Source: Coix lacryma-jobi var. lacryma-jobi
Taxonomy: Eukaryota; Streptophyta; Magnoliopsida; Poales; Poaceae
Length of the DNA: 64,000 nucleotides
Assembly: GCA_009763385.1 (NCBI GenBank)
Contig: CM019827.1
Coordinates: forward strand, 109,271,204 to 109,335,203
Direction: 5' to 3'
Shown here: piece after piece, positions 11,701 to 24,817 of the stretch
How the letters are laid out: each line of letters opens with the position of its first letter
Numbering within the stretch: position 1 is the first letter of the stretch
The notes under the pieces: generated by a model
Databases searched by the model: none
Seen by the model: only the letters and a program-made list of their open reading frames with translations
What the model was told of the DNA's origin: nothing
Program-made: the position numbers and the translations under genes

Positions 11701-12924
11701 GAGGAGGGCATCATGAAGGATGAAGCCACTGCACCACATGAGTTAGAAGATGGAGAGATAATACTTGAGCCAGTAAATCAGGAAGAACGACCGATAAGAT
11801 CCCCATCATCTAGACACTGTTGAGAGGACAAGTCTCAGTTGTGACATTACAAGACAAAAGACTCTCATGGAGGCACTCGAGTAGTAGCTCTAAATTCAAG
11901 TCTCTTGCCAACCCAATGATTAAAGGAAAACAAGAAAGGTTGACAAGAGAAGAATGCGGAACTGTCCCTACATCCTCATAGTATAGAATTAATACAAGAA
12001 AGAGAGAGGATCCTAGTCAGCATATTCGAGGAACAATGTGCCTTCACTGATAAGTCGACACGAGAGAAGGAAGGTCGATACCTCTAAAGATGATTCCACT
12101 GTGATCTTCCTCCTCTCAAGCACACTGTGAGACAAGTAAGAGAAGACAAGCCAGCTAGACAAGAGAAGCTTCCACAATGTGGTTTGACACATCACTCTTC
12201 AATGACAAAGTAACATTTCAAGGTAAGTGACCATCACTTTAAAAGCTTCTTCTTGATTCTAGTATGAACATAAATAAAGAACAAAACATGTTTAAGTTGC
12301 CCCTCACTTGATCTAACCTAATCAACTCAACATGTTTAGTCCTTTAATCTTTGTTCTTAGCTTTACTCTCTTGAATCTCACTGTCTTAACTAAATGAGCT
12401 AAAATGTTGTGCATCTAACCTTTGGAAGATGATATATCTCAATCATGAAAAGATCGACACTTTATGCATAGATTATCCTTCCTTGGGTTAAGTAATTTGA
12501 TCTGTTAAATATTTTAAGATGCTACTTTTATGCTCATCCACTGATCCTATCACTCATGTTAAGATTGAATAGAACACATAAACAACAAGTTTGTCTTGTG
12601 CAATGTGCCTAAGGTTAGAGGGGAATAAACAAAACTTTTGGTTATGTTGGTGTTTTTCCACCAACAGAGCCCATGCACTTGATCTCTACCTTGTCTTTAT
12701 GAGTAGGACACACTCTTGAGCAAAATATGGAGAAGTTTGTCACTCCCAAATTCTACAGAATGAAGGTCCTAGATCTACAAGAACATGCACACTGAGCAAG
12801 ATGCTGCCAGCGTCCACAATTAACGCTTCACTTCAAACTGTTGGATGAACAAATGACATGAGTGACACCATATCAAGAGGCATGAACAAGAAGGAATGAT
12901 GGAAGACGTCGTAGTCAGAATTAG

Positions 12925-13130
12925 AGGTCATGAAGTCTCCATAGACTTCTTGATCCTCGACATGAGAAGACGATGATGTCCACCTCATCCTAGGGAGACC
13001 ATTCCTCTACGCTACAAAGTACAATCATTTACAGGAGGAAATCCATTTTCACTTTCCTGGAGAAAAGGCACGATGCAACTTCATCAACTAAATGCCTAAT
13101 AAAGCACCCAAGAAGAATAGAAGTGAAAGA
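12925..13130 (+). pseudogene. Retropepsin C-terminal remnant 2 in element B
   Basis: Frames here read VSIDFLILDMR, then after a small frameshift DDVHLILGRPFL, FHFPGEKARC and a basic tail. This is a second copy of the protease C-terminal motif series found 1.4 kb upstream. Stops and a frameshift make it non-functional. Confidence 0.55.
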
Positions 13131-14059
13131 CGCCGCTCTCAAAGCCAAAGAAGACAAGCTATTGAGAATAGAGAGGCCAATCACGAAGAAGAAGCTATCG
13201 ACGCTGTCCCGAAAAAGAAATGATAGAAACCTCAAGACAGTGAACCACAGGAAGTGAAGAGTCAGACCAAGAAAGTATGGAAGAAAATGTCTGCACCTAA
13301 GAGGCACAATCAATAACAACTTTCCAAATGTCTGACAACCTTGGGAGGTCTGAACCAAGGAAGGTCCGGTTCGTCGGACCTAAATATCTGAACCTTCGCC
13401 AAAAGGTAAAAATCGGTAGTTATCTTTATATTTACTTTGTTGCATATTTCTCATATCTAATCCATAATCATTTCTTGCATCATCATATTTAATTCACAAA
13501 TATTTTAATTTCTGCATTGCATTAGAAAATAAAATAAAAATATTGCATTTGTTACACTATATCATAAACTATGAAGCCCCATGTGAATAATTCTATGGTG
13601 TGTAAAAACCCACGGGAATGTTCATCGTGGTTGCATAAAAATAATAAAAATAAATATGCATGCATTCATCCTATGCATTTTCTCTTGCATCATAAAAATG
13701 TAAAATACAAAAATATTGAGAAAGAGATCTTACTGAAATTCTGGATAACTAAGGCTTGAGTGGCCAACCATTAATGTTTAATCTGTTCCACAAGTTTTGT
13801 TGTCTATTTGAGTTTCACAGGATTTGAAAGACCAAGAAAAGCTGACGAGCAAGTGAATGCGCCATCCACTGTTGGAGCACTGTCTCAACAAACATCAACA
13901 TCAATCAAAGCTCTAAAAGAGGAAGGACATATCCACTGCGAGTCTGCTACATTGCAAGATCGAACGACTACATCAACATTCAGCTTTGGGGAAGGCACCC
14001 CCATGTATCCACGTAAGTATCTTTATCCTCTTAAGTTTTTCATTCTATAAACAAATTCA

Positions 14060-14230
14060 AAAAAAATGTGAGCACTTGAAGGCTCACCTCTAAAATGAAA
14101 AGAACAAAAATATGTGGGCACATGAAGGCTCACCATTAATTAAAAAAGAACAAAAAAATGTGAGCACATGAAGGCTCACCATTAATTAAAAAAGAGACAA
14201 AAATATATGGGCACATGAAGGCTCAATGCT
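14060..14230 (+). repeat. Four tandem repeats of about 47 bp with inverted arms
   Basis: Each unit carries a GTGAGC or GTGGGC arm, a loop of about eight bases (ACATGAAG) and a GCTCAC arm. Units start near 14068, 14112, 14159 and 14206 and are separated by A-rich spacers. The fourth unit has degenerated arms. The array lies in the 3' untranslated part of element B. Confidence 0.85.
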
Positions 14231-15379
14231 ATTAAGGGAACCAGCTTGGGGGAGTCGCACCACCGTTATCTTCGCTATTCAGGTATGTCTTTATTATTAT
14301 TACTACTACTACTATTTTTATTAGCTTTTATATTATATCTTAAAATGTGTTAGATTAAATAAATAAAATAGTGTGTTTTAAGAAGTTGGTGACTAAAAGA
14401 GAACCCTCTCTCTCTAATATTTTGGATGGAAATGATGAATAGTTGCTCTATCTAATCTATTTCAAGTACCTAGCCTTCAAAGCATGAGTTCTCCTAATTA
14501 ATAATAATGCCTTAAAATAAAATTAAATGCATGGTTGGCAAATACTTAATCTAAGGTCTAGGTAATTGGGGTATGACATGTGATGATCTAAGCTGCTATT
14601 ATCTTCTTCTAAACAACACTAAAGTTCCGGAGATTTCTAAATATAAACATGACTGATAATTGCATTGAGTTAAATTAAGCTTTGTTGACCCTATGAGTAG
14701 TTTATCATGTCATTGAATTGAGATCACTTACACATTTCATCCATCTTTTGCATAAATGCTCATATCTGTTGCTACCCTCTCAGAAGTTTGTTGGAAGCAT
14801 GTGGCTATTATTATTAAAAAAGAGAGAAAGATCCGAGGAAATAAAAAGGAACAAGTGTCTGAAACCTCAAAAAGATAGATCCCGAGGAAATAAAAAGGGA
14901 CAAGTGTCCGGAACCTCGAAAAACAAAATATATATATCAGAAAAAATGGGCAGGTGCCTGATAGTAGAATTAACCTAATAGCCATATGTCTCTGATAAAC
15001 AGAAGAGAGTGAATATATTCAAAAGAGCATCTGACTCCATTTTTCCATACACATGCACTTCTTTATTCAATGGTTGGTTGACTTTCTCTTTTGATCCATT
15101 GTTTAATTTGACAACATATGTATTAAAGCTTTTAAAAATTAATTAAAACTCCGGAATAAAGGTTAAGTGAAAGAACTAGAGACATAGTGCTTGATTTGAT
15201 CGTTCAATCTTTCAACTAGTAAAGATCTAAGGTAAAAGTAATAAGCCCCATGAAGAATAACATAATATATTTTGGAGAATCTTTGTTTAGCAGCAAGTAT
15301 ACTTGTTGGAAGTGAAGATATTATAGCAACTCCTGATCCATTGTTAAGTTTTGGTTTTGCTAAGGGAATAGCAAAAGGT

Positions 15380-15393
15380 AAGCTTGGGGGAGT
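15380..15393 (+). other. Polypurine tract of element B
   Basis: AAGCTTGGGGGAGT directly precedes TGTTGACACTGG, the LTR start. It matches the tract of element A. Confidence 0.85.
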
Positions 15394-15838
15394 TGTTGAC
15401 ACTGGTTATATATCAAAATTAAAGGATAAATAAATATGAAAAGGGCATGAATTCAATCACCAATAAAGGTTTAGGGTTTTAATTGACAATATTCCACGAG
15501 TTTTGGTGAATTGTGATTCTGCAGGGACTAAACAAGAAAACCAACACTAATTACTTCTCCGAGAAGGAAACCGACGGAAGATTACAGAACCAGCACGTTA
15601 GGAATACTCAAAAAGGACCTAGAGGACACTAGAGGACACCCCGAGAGGCTTCTAGGTGGGACCGACCGGTCCCACCCCATGACCGACCGGTTGGGTCCCG
15701 GGCCCCCACGCCTCCTCCTTCTAGAACATTCCTCTACCGCCTCTGAGGATCCATCTCAACCCTACGTGAAGATGGTTTGATCTAACGACCGCGGTTGATC
15801 CCTCAGGGCTATATATACAGGCCCCACAGGCCCTAGGG
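15394..15838 (+). repeat. 3' LTR of element B, left piece
   Basis: It matches the first 440 bp or so of the 8647 LTR and stops at GGCCCTAGGG, where element C begins. The LTR resumes at 34352. A local deletion relative to the other copies is present in the AGGACACC segment near 15620. Confidence 0.9.
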
Positions 15839-16603
15839 TGAAGGACCGAAAATGCTAAAACAAGGCGACCAGAGGGGGGGTGAATGGGAGCCTAAAATTT
15901 CTTCTCAGAAATTATGGCCTCTGTCCCAATAAAATCAACCCCAAAAGCTTCCGACTCAAACATGATGCCCACGACCCTCGGAAAGAGGGTGAATGATCCC
16001 TAGGATCACAGCGAGGCACCACACAAGCGAGCAAACCAAAAACCCCCAAAACTCCGAGTCAAGTTTGGACCCAAAAGACCACTCCCAAACATAGATAGAT
16101 GGCTACGTCAGGATTCCTCCAAATACCGATGCTAACGCGTAGCAAAGATATGTAGAGAGGTTCCTAGGTGAACTCTAAGAGCAAACGAGAAGTCCAGAAA
16201 TGAAGCGGAAAAGCCGGGAGAGCAAACGCACTAAAACTCACCCTACAGCCGATTCGCAGACTGTCCGGGCTGCTGGTGCCAGACTGTCCGCGCCAGGGGC
16301 GGACTGTCCGCAAAACCCTGGCGGACTGTCCGCAGGTCAAAAGGTAAAATCAGCACGGCTGCTGAACCCTCCCTGCGAGACTCCCGGACTGTCCGCGCCT
16401 ATGTACGCCGGACTGTCCGCCGGCCAAGTTGCAAAGACAGCAACACTGCTGGACCTCCCCTGCGCGACTCGCGGACTGTCCGCGCCTACCAACGGCAGAC
16501 TGTCCGCCGGTCAAAGTGACCGTGAGCAGTGCGCGTTGCGCGTGTTCTGGACTGGCTGAGCCCGATGGCCGGACAGTCCACCACTAAAGAGGCGGACAGT
16601 CCG
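15839..16603 (-). repeat. Element C 3' LTR, first piece
   Basis: It starts TGAAGGACCG and is homologous to 31903-32600. It contains the CGGACTGTCCG-type palindrome array from about 16255 and is cut at a GTCCG by element D. Confidence 0.9.
16255..16603. repeat. CGGACTGTCCG palindrome array (3' LTR of C)
   Basis: About ten copies of an 11-bp palindrome around a central T or A (CGGACTGTCCG or its reverse complement) lie here at irregular 15-60 bp spacing, some degenerate. The homologous array in the other LTR is at 32143-32505. The last copy is split by element D, whose GTCCG target duplication is part of the motif. Confidence 0.9.
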
Positions 16604-19600
16604 TGTGACACCCCAATTTTAAGAACAAAATTGGAGCACAATATATGTATGCCAGGATCAATTTTCATACATATATCCACATCATAGTAAATATCAAAAC
16701 AATGCTTTATTAATAATATCGAATTTTATTACAAAAATGACCCTCGGGTCTGAAAGAAAAGTACAGACTCTCATGTAACTAACTCTAAGGTAAACTCTGA
16801 CGAAGATACGGAAGATCTGGACTCCATCTCCACAGGAAGGTCGACCGGGGGTAGCGCCATCCTAGTACAGGTCGTCAGGGTCGTAGCCTCCGTCTTCTGG
16901 ATACTCCTGCTCCTCGTACGTGTAGTCTCCAGCGTCTGGGTGGGGTAGCAGGGGGGACAAAGAGGAAGGGTGAGTACATCGAAATGTACTCCGCAAGTGT
17001 AGGAAATATATGCTTATGAGGCTTATAACAAAGGTAGGCTGACTTTGTTTGACTCAAGCGCCTAAAGCGACACACCCTATTAATCCTATTAATCCTATGC
17101 ACCTATTTACTAGGTTATAGACAGACTCTGTAGAAAAGTATCAACACTCGGAGTCGCACCGAGCAAACCACACTCGGAGTCACACCGAGCAACCAACACC
17201 TGAAGTCCATCAGGCAACCGCACCTGAAGTCCATCGGATGACCCGAACCCAAAACCAACCAGTAACCAACTAATCTCAAAGAAGTCCAAGCCGCTCGTGA
17301 CCGTGAGCACGGCTGATATATCTGTTTTACACTCTGCAGAGGTTGCACATCGTTACCCATGAGTCGTGCAGATCCCGTCACGCTAAACACTGCCGAGGTG
17401 CATAGCGGGTTGCACTGCAAGGCCTTTACAAAGCCCCCTCCAAGTCCGTTCCACACGTACCTCTAAGGTTTCACCCCGTACAAAGGTCTACGACCCCCAG
17501 GGCCCCCTCGTGAGCCACTAAAACAAACCCCGTGTGGACCCTCAACTTAGAGGTAACTAATTAATTGGCCAGGTCCAGCCCATCCAGATCTCATGGTTGC
17601 GCTGTCAAGCCGGGTTACATGCTCTGAGAACCGGGTCCTAGGGATCCAGGCAGGATATGTCTAGCACGAGCCCCGAACCAAAAACCAAAAGCAGCTGCCG
17701 AGTCCCACGGCACAAAACCACCAATACGGGTCCATCCTGCCGGATTTTACCTAATAACCATGTTACTACAAAATTACCATGTCCACATACGTTTCATATT
17801 TCATTAATCAAGATTATAGACATTTTAACTCCCATCCCAACCATGACTGCAGGGCTAAGCAAGACACCTACCCGAACATCCCAAAACAGGCGACAAGGAT
17901 AATATAAACAAATTCTAGTAAACCCTAACATGGGATTCAAATTAATGACAAGCATGCATCTACAAGATCTAACTACTCTAGTACCAAAAGTAAAATAAAG
18001 TAGGTGCAAGATGTTCAAGGACACTTGCCTTCGGACTGGGTCGAATCAACTGGGTCGCAAGGATGGTCTGGAGCGTCCTCGTACTCCGCACTCTCTGGCC
18101 CAATCAACATACATGGCACATACAAAGCGAAATGAATAACAGTACAGCAAACAGTAACAAAATAGTAAATTAATAGATCTACTGCGTAGAGAACGAAATT
18201 ATGAAACTAACGCAAGTTGAACGGGTCGAATCGGAGTTAAAACGCAAAAGTTATAAGCATTTGAATATGGATGGCAAAACTGTAAATAGATTGAACTTAT
18301 TTTCGTATTTTTAAATAATTCAAAACTGAAATTAAAACAGCGCTGGACTGGGCCTCAATTATACGATGGTGCAGGGGCTAGATCGAATGAAAACCTAGGC
18401 ACAGGAACAGCAAGGGCGGAGTGCGGGTTGATTTCTAAAAACGTGAAGGGGTTTTCTGCAAAACCACCATAACCGGCGCGTGCGTGCTTGCGTGGACGCC
18501 ACGTTGTGCCGCGTGTCACCGCGTGATTGGGTTGGTGTGCCACGTGCTCCGTGGACCGCTGACGCGGTGTGAGTGGACTGCGTCCACGGCACCGGTGAAC
18601 CAGGTGCATACCGGTTCGAGATCTAATCTAATCTGGGACATCGGTTTTGGATCGGACGGCTGGAAAGGAAAGGGGAGGGTTGGCTCGCCAGCCGGTGCCA
18701 GAGGACACGGCGGCGCTCGGGCCTCGCGGCGGCGCCATGGGAGAATGATCGGGGAGGGGGCTAGAAGGCAGTAGCGGCCGAGGGAAAGGGCGGGATCGAT
18801 CGGAAACCTTACCACGGGCTCGGAAAAGAGGTTGGTTGCGTTGGATTCATCCCGAAGGCGGCCGGAGCCGAGCGCGAACATGGCGGCGCCATGAGTGGCT
18901 CGCCGGAGCTCGCCCGGGAAAACGCTAGAGGCCGATAGCGACTACGGGAAAGGTGGGGATCGATTGGGAAGCTCACCGCGGTTCCAGGAGGGTGTTCTTG
19001 GTGCTGAGGATGGCTCGGTCGGGGTTGTAGACGGCGGCGGAGTTCCTCTGTTGTGGCGTCTAGGGGAGAGGTGGGGTTCTGCTGGGTAGGGAAAGATCGC
19101 ACGCGGGGACGGCTCGGGGAAGTCTTAAGTAGGCAGAGGGGAGGATGGCGGCTGGAACCGATCGGGAGAGAAGGAGAGCACGGGGGCGCAGGCGCCGTCT
19201 TCGCGGGTAGGGCGGAGGAGTTCGGTGCGGGGATGGGGACGAGCCTGACACGCGGGACCCAGCTGTCATACAGGGAGAGGAGAGGGGTGCGCGGTGTGGC
19301 AGGCCAGCCGGCTCGAGCGGCCTTGGGCGGGGAGGGAGCGGGCCGCGCTGGCGTTGTGGGCCGAGCGGAGAGGGAGCGGGCCAAGGGAGCGAGTCGGGCC
19401 GGCTGAAAGAGGAGAGGGGGGAAATGAGGACAGGCCCTTTTTTTCTTTTTCTTTTCAAACCTTTTTGCAAATTCATTTCAAGTCCAAATTCAAATCTGTT
19501 TGAAATCAAAACAACTTTTAAAAATTTTAGAAATATTTTCTCTAGGTTTTTGGAAATAAAATTTGAGTTTGACTTTGTAAAATTTTCATAAATCTTTTAT

Positions 19601-19802
19601 TTATTTTCTAAATAGAATAAATTCGATTCGCCCTATACGGGTTTAATAAATCATTTACCACACAATAAAAATATGCAGTGGCATGAATGCAACATGAAAA
19701 ATGATAAATAAATTTTATTTTCCTCCTCTATTAAACTAGCCAACCTATTTAGTTTCTAATTAATTTAATTCAATTGGGGAAAAATTAAATCAGGGTGTTA
19801 CA
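16604..19802 (-). repeat. 3' LTR of element D
   Basis: It runs from TGTGACACCCC to GGGTGTTACA on the plus strand. The middle (about 18360-19430) is GC-rich and yields long antisense open frames with no recognisable domain. The right part is AT-rich. Confidence 0.95.
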
Positions 19803-19819
19803 AACCTACCCCCCTTAGA
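19803..19819 (-). other. Polypurine tract of element D
   Basis: The minus strand reads CTAAGGGGGGTAGGTTTG immediately before the TGTAACACCC LTR start. Confidence 0.85.
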
Positions 19820-19837
19820 AGAATCTCGTCCTCGAGA

Positions 19838-22800
19838 TTAGGAAGAGTCGGTGAAGAGATGAGGAAAATCTGCCCGAAGATCATCTTCTTTCTCCCATGT
19901 GGCTTCTTCTTCGGAGTAATGCTTCCATTGCACCTTGCAGATTTTAATCCTCTTGTTGCGAGTACCTCGTTCCATCGTGTCCAGAATCTTGATCGGCTCA
20001 GAGAAAGTCAAATCATCCCGCAGATCAAGCTCCTCAAGTGGCAACTGCTCCTCTGGAACTCTGAGGCATCTCTTCAGCTGGGATACATGGAATACATTAT
20101 GGATACCTGCCAGACGTGCAGGCAACTCCAGCTGATATGCAACTGCGCCTTTCTTGTCAATCACCTTGAAAGGGCCAATGAATCTCGGGGATAGCTTCCC
20201 TTTGACATTAAACCTCCGAAGACCTCTGAAAGGTGACACCTTCAGATAGACATAGTCCCCAATCTGGAACTCCAGCTCTCGTCGTCTGACATCGGCATAG
20301 CTCTTCTGTCTAGTCTGAGCTGTCTTCAGGTTGCTTCTGATCTGTCTGACCTGTTCTTCAGCTTCTTCTATAGACTCAGGGCCAAAGACCTTCCTTTCTC
20401 CAACCTGATTCAAGAACAGGGGAGTTCTGCACTTCCTGCCATATAGTGCCTCGAAAGGTGACATCTTCAGACTGGCCTAATAGCTGTTGTTATATGAGAA
20501 CTCTGCATATGGTAGACTCGCATCCCAACTCTGGCTGTTCTGAAGCGCACTGGCTCTCAACATATCCTCCAGAATCTGATTCACCCTCTCTGTCTGACCA
20601 TCAGTCTGAGGGTGATAAGCCGAACTGAAACTGAGGCGAGTGTCCATAGACTCATGCAACCGCTTCCAGAATCTGGATGTGAACTGTGTACCTCTGTCAG
20701 ATACTATGATCGTAGGTACTCCATGCAAGCATACAATGCGGGACATGTACAGCTCTGCCAGCTTCGGGCCCTGATATGTCTCCTTGACCGGAATGAAGTG
20801 AGCCACCTTGGTCAACCGATCAACTATGACCCAGATGGAGTCATACCCAGACTGTGTCCTGGGCAAACCAGTGATGAAATCCATGCTGATCTCTTCCCAT
20901 TTCCACTCAGGAATCTGCAGAGGCTGTAACAAACCAGCAGGTCTCTGATGTTGGGCCTTAACCCTCTGACATGTGTCACACAAAGCCACATACTCTGCTA
21001 CTTCCCTCTTCATCCCATACCACCAGTAATACTGCTTCAGATCCTGGTACATCTTGGTACTGCCTGGGTGAAGAGAGTAGGCTGAATCATGAGCTTCTCT
21101 CAAGATCAACTCCTTGATAGCCTTCACATCTGGAACACAGATCCTGCCTCTGAACCATAGGACACCCTGATCATCCTCTGTGAAACCCGGGGCCTTGCCC
21201 TCCTTGATCGACTGTCTGATCTCCAGAAGATACTCATCAGTGAGCTGTCCTGCCCGGATATCATGCTCAAGTGTCGAATCAACCTCTAAGGCTACTGCAT
21301 CAGTGTGGCCAAGAATACCCAAGTTGAGCTTCACAAACTCCTCATGCAACTCGGGCTGCTGCTCCTTGATCTCAAGCACATTACAGTAGACCTTCCTGCT
21401 CAAGGCATCTGCAACAACATTCGCCTTGCCTGGATGATAGTTGATACTCAGATCATAGTCTTTGATCAACTCGAGCCATCTCCGTTGGCGAAGATTCAGA
21501 TCTGGCTGGGTGAAAATATACTTCAAGCTCTTATGATCAGTGTATATCTCTGTCTTCTTGCCCATCAGATAGTGCCTCCAGATCTTCAGAGCATGAACAA
21601 CAGCTGCCAACTCTAGATCATGTGTAGGGTAATTCAGCTCATGCTTCCTGAGCTGTCTCGAGGCATAAGCAATCACACGACCTTCCTGCATAAGCACACA
21701 TCCTAGACCCTGTCGCGAAGCATCATAATACACCGTGAAGTTCTTCTGGACATCTGGCATGACAAGAATAGGAGCAGAGGTCAATCTCGCTTTCAGCTCC
21801 TCGAAACCAGTCTGGCATTCAGGGGACCAAACAAACTTGGCACCCTTCTCAGTCAGTCTCGTCATCGGCTTCACGATCTTGGAGAATCCTTCAATGAATC
21901 TGCGATAATATCCCGCCATACCGAGCAAACTCCGAATCTCATTGACGCTCTCAGGTACCTTCCAGTCCAATATATCCTGGACCTTACCTGGATCAACAGA
22001 TACTCCACCTTCTGAGATGATATGCCCCAAGTAAGCAACCTTCTTCAACCAGAACTCGCATTTGCTCAGTTTCGCATACAACTGATGCTCTCTGAGCTTC
22101 TGCAACACTAACCTCAGATGCTTCTCATGTTCTTCTTCATCCTTCGAGAATATCAGGATATCATCAAGGAACACCACGACGAACAGATCTAAAAACTCCA
22201 TGAAGACCTTGTTCATCAGATACATGAAGAAAGCTGGGGCATTAGTCAAGCCGAAGGACATCACTGTGTACTCATATAGCCCATATCGAGTTACGAATGC
22301 CGTCTTCGGGATATCAGCTTCACGAATCTTCAGCTGGTTATAACCTGTTTGCAGGTCAATCTTCGAGAACACATGAGCACCCTTCAACTGATCAAACAGA
22401 TCATCAATGCGAGGAATCGGGTACTTGTTTTTGATGGTAGCTTCATTCAATGCGCGGTAATCAACGCACATCCGTAGGCCTCCATCCTTCTTTGGAACAA
22501 AGATCACAGGGGCTCCCCACGGGGATGTACTAGGACGAATATGCCCCTTCTCTAACTGCTCTTGGATCTGCGTCTTCAGCTCAGCTAGCTTTTCGGCATC
22601 CATTCTATATGGTCGCCTGTATATAGGTGCAGTGCCAGGAACTAAATCAATAGAGAACTCAATCTCACGATCAGGTGGCATACCTGGCACTTTCTGGAAG
22701 ACATCAGGGAACTCCTTGACAACTCGGATATCAGGTACCACGACAGCCTCATATGCTCTGGCTTCTTCTATCATCTTCGTCGGTGCCTGATATACAATCT

Positions 22801-24454
22801 CCGGGCCATCTGGATGCTTCACTGTGATGATCCTCTGAGTACAATCAATAACCCCTCGATACTTGCTCAGGCAGTTCATTCCCAGAATGACATCTATCCC
22901 CTCAGAATCCAGAACGATAAGATCAGAAGGAAACTCTACCCCCCTTATGTTTATACTCAGCTCCCGACACACCTGTCTGGAAACCATCTCTCCTCCAGGA
23001 GATGTAACTATCAAGCCTCTAAGCATAGGTGAAACTGACAGACTACATGCTGATGCGAACCTTGCGGTTATAAAGGAGTGTGATGCACCAGAATCAAAGA
23101 GTACTGTAGCTGGATGGGAATTAACAGTGAACATACCCAATACCACATCTGGAGCCGTCTGAGCTGACTCTGCTGCGACATGGTTCACACGGCCACGTGC
23201 GAACGCCTGGGGCTGTCCTGCGGGACGGGACTGTGGTGGAGCTGGCTGCCTCAACGGACACTTGTTGGCGAAGTGTCCCATCTGGTTGCACTTGTAGCAC
23301 GGGCCAACCTGCCCTGCCCCCTGTGCTGAACGGGGCTGCTGCGGAGCTGGAAGACCCTGGCGAGGTGCCTGAGCCTGGCGAGGCTGCTGCTGCTGCTGCT
23401 GCTGAGGTGGAGCCTGGTACTGTGGAGCTGGGTGCCTGTACTGAGGAGCGGGCTGCCGGGACTGGGGCGGCCGGTACTGCTGCTGCTGGGGAATCTGCCT
23501 AGAAGCTGGAGCAGGTGGAGCGTAGCGGGGACGAGTAGAGCTGCCTGAGGACTGTCCCTGGAACGTCATCTTCCTCTTGCGATCTGCATCGAGGTCCTTC
23601 CGTTCCTTCTCCACTGCGAAAGCACGGTCAACCAGCTTCTGAAATGAGGAATACTCATTTGAAGCTAGGGCATAGCGGAGTCCCGGGTGGAGCCCATGCC
23701 TGAAGCAGAGAACAATTTCATTATTTATCAGGTAGCAAAAGGAATGAACAAGGTTATGGGAAGAATATATTAATATTAAAGAATGACAGAGATCTTGCCT
23801 GAAGCATTCCTGTTTCTTGTCATCTGTGTCCACGTCATCTGGGGCGTAACGGGACAGCTGACTGAACTGCGTGAGATACTCACGCACTGTCATCGCGCCC
23901 TGCCTAAGGTCCTGAAACTCCCGGCGCTTCACTCTGATCTCGCCGAAAGGGACGTACTGGTCGCGGAATGCCTTACGGAAATCCTCCCAAGTGATCGAGT
24001 TGGCGTCCGCATGAGCTGCGGTGTAGGCAGTCCACTAGTTCTTCGCCGGGCCCTGAAGCTGGTGCGTGGCGTAGAGGGCCTTATCAAGGTCCCCGACATG
24101 GGCAAGCTGCAACTTGCCTGTAATCGTCTCGAGCCAATCATCTGCATCCATTGGCTCTATGGCGTGGTGGAACACTGGAGGGCGCGTCGTCATGAAGCTC
24201 CTGAGAGTGTCATCCGATCGGGGTGGCTGTGCAGCTCCTGCACCCTGAGCACCCTGAGCAGCCTGCGCCATCTGCTGCATGTGCTGCATCATCTGGGCCA
24301 TGTTCTGCATCATCTGGTTCTGCACCTGGGCCATCTGGAGCGGGTCGTATGGTGGCGGAGGTGGAGGTGGATGGGGATGAGGCGGCTGGTTGCCACCTGC
24401 CCCGCTCCCGCCAGCGTTACCGGCGTTACCCGCGCTACTCCTGGTGTCAACCAT
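19838..24454 (-). pseudogene. Gag-pol polyprotein of element D (two nonsense codons, one 99-bp insertion)
   Basis: A single 1,539-codon frame runs from the ATG at 24454 to the stop at 19838. It is interrupted by TAG at 24037-24035 (codon 140) and TAG at 20479-20477. Domains in order, by approximate residue: gag (20-300), CCHC knuckle [14 protein letters not shown] (385), retropepsin with FDSGAS (450), reverse transcriptase with FVPKKDGG (650) and the catalytic FLDDIL (760), RNase H with YYDAS and [10 protein letters not shown] (905-970), integrase zinc finger with CDTCQR (1163), integrase core with DFITGLP, SDRGTQF and [13 protein letters not shown] (1190-1300), and a C-terminal chromodomain with VQWKHY and EEATWE (1490-1535). 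An in-frame 99-bp insertion bounded by an 11-bp repeat interrupts gag (see findings). Both stops look like single-base changes. Without readthrough, products would be truncated in gag and after the integrase core. Confidence 0.95.
23697..23806 (-). repeat. 99-bp intron-like insertion in gag of element D
   Basis: TGCCTGAAGCA occurs at 23697-23707 and again exactly 99 bp later at 23796-23806. On the minus strand the AT-rich segment runs from CAG|GCAAG to a pyrimidine-rich TTCTCTGCTTCAG. Removing 99 bp leaves the gag frame continuous ([10 protein letters not shown]). It could be a GC-AG intron, or filler DNA with a target-like repeat. Confidence 0.8.
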
Positions 24455-24817
24455 CTGTTACATTTTCCAGGAGTAAGAGTGAGATGTGATAGATAGATAT
24501 ATAACAACCCTAATTTGGTTAATTAATTCGATTAGTAAAACATTTTAACAAATGATGTCGCTGCAACCTGATGGTCGCAACACACCAACAATCATTACAA
24601 AGAACCAAAACATTACATATGCACAAGTACATGCCAAAGAACGTGCTACGTGATCAAACATTTATGGTGGACAACCTACTATTGGAGGACCTACTTTTAA
24701 ACTGAGTTTGAATTTTCAGCAGAGAAAGACTACAGAAGTGGGAAAAGGGGTCAGACTTTGTAAAAATAGTTTTGTAAATTCGACGACTGACTAGGGTAGC
24801 GTCCTACGGTCAACACG

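Larger units (their letters stand above)
9924..15379 (+). mobile_element. Internal region of element B (Athila-like, non-autonomous)
   Basis: This 5.5-kb internal region has no intact long reading frame. It holds two retropepsin C-terminal remnants (near 11528 and 12925), a four-copy repeat with inverted arms at about 14060-14230, and a two-copy 62-bp repeat at about 14825-14935. Reverse transcriptase and integrase are absent. Together with the PBS and polypurine tract this is a non-autonomous element that kept only cis-acting sequence and degenerate gag-pro. Confidence 0.7.

Noticed and set aside
12661..13020. Possible host exon in the element B interior
   Set aside because: The only protein-like signal is the retropepsin remnant, so it belongs to the retrotransposon.
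18395..19509. Long overlapping open frames (up to 190 codons) in the LTRs of element D, repeated at 26624-27739
   Set aside because: They lie in GC-rich LTR sequence on both strands in several frames, encode Pro/Arg-rich strings with no domain, and one copy changes length through small indels. They look like compositional artefacts.
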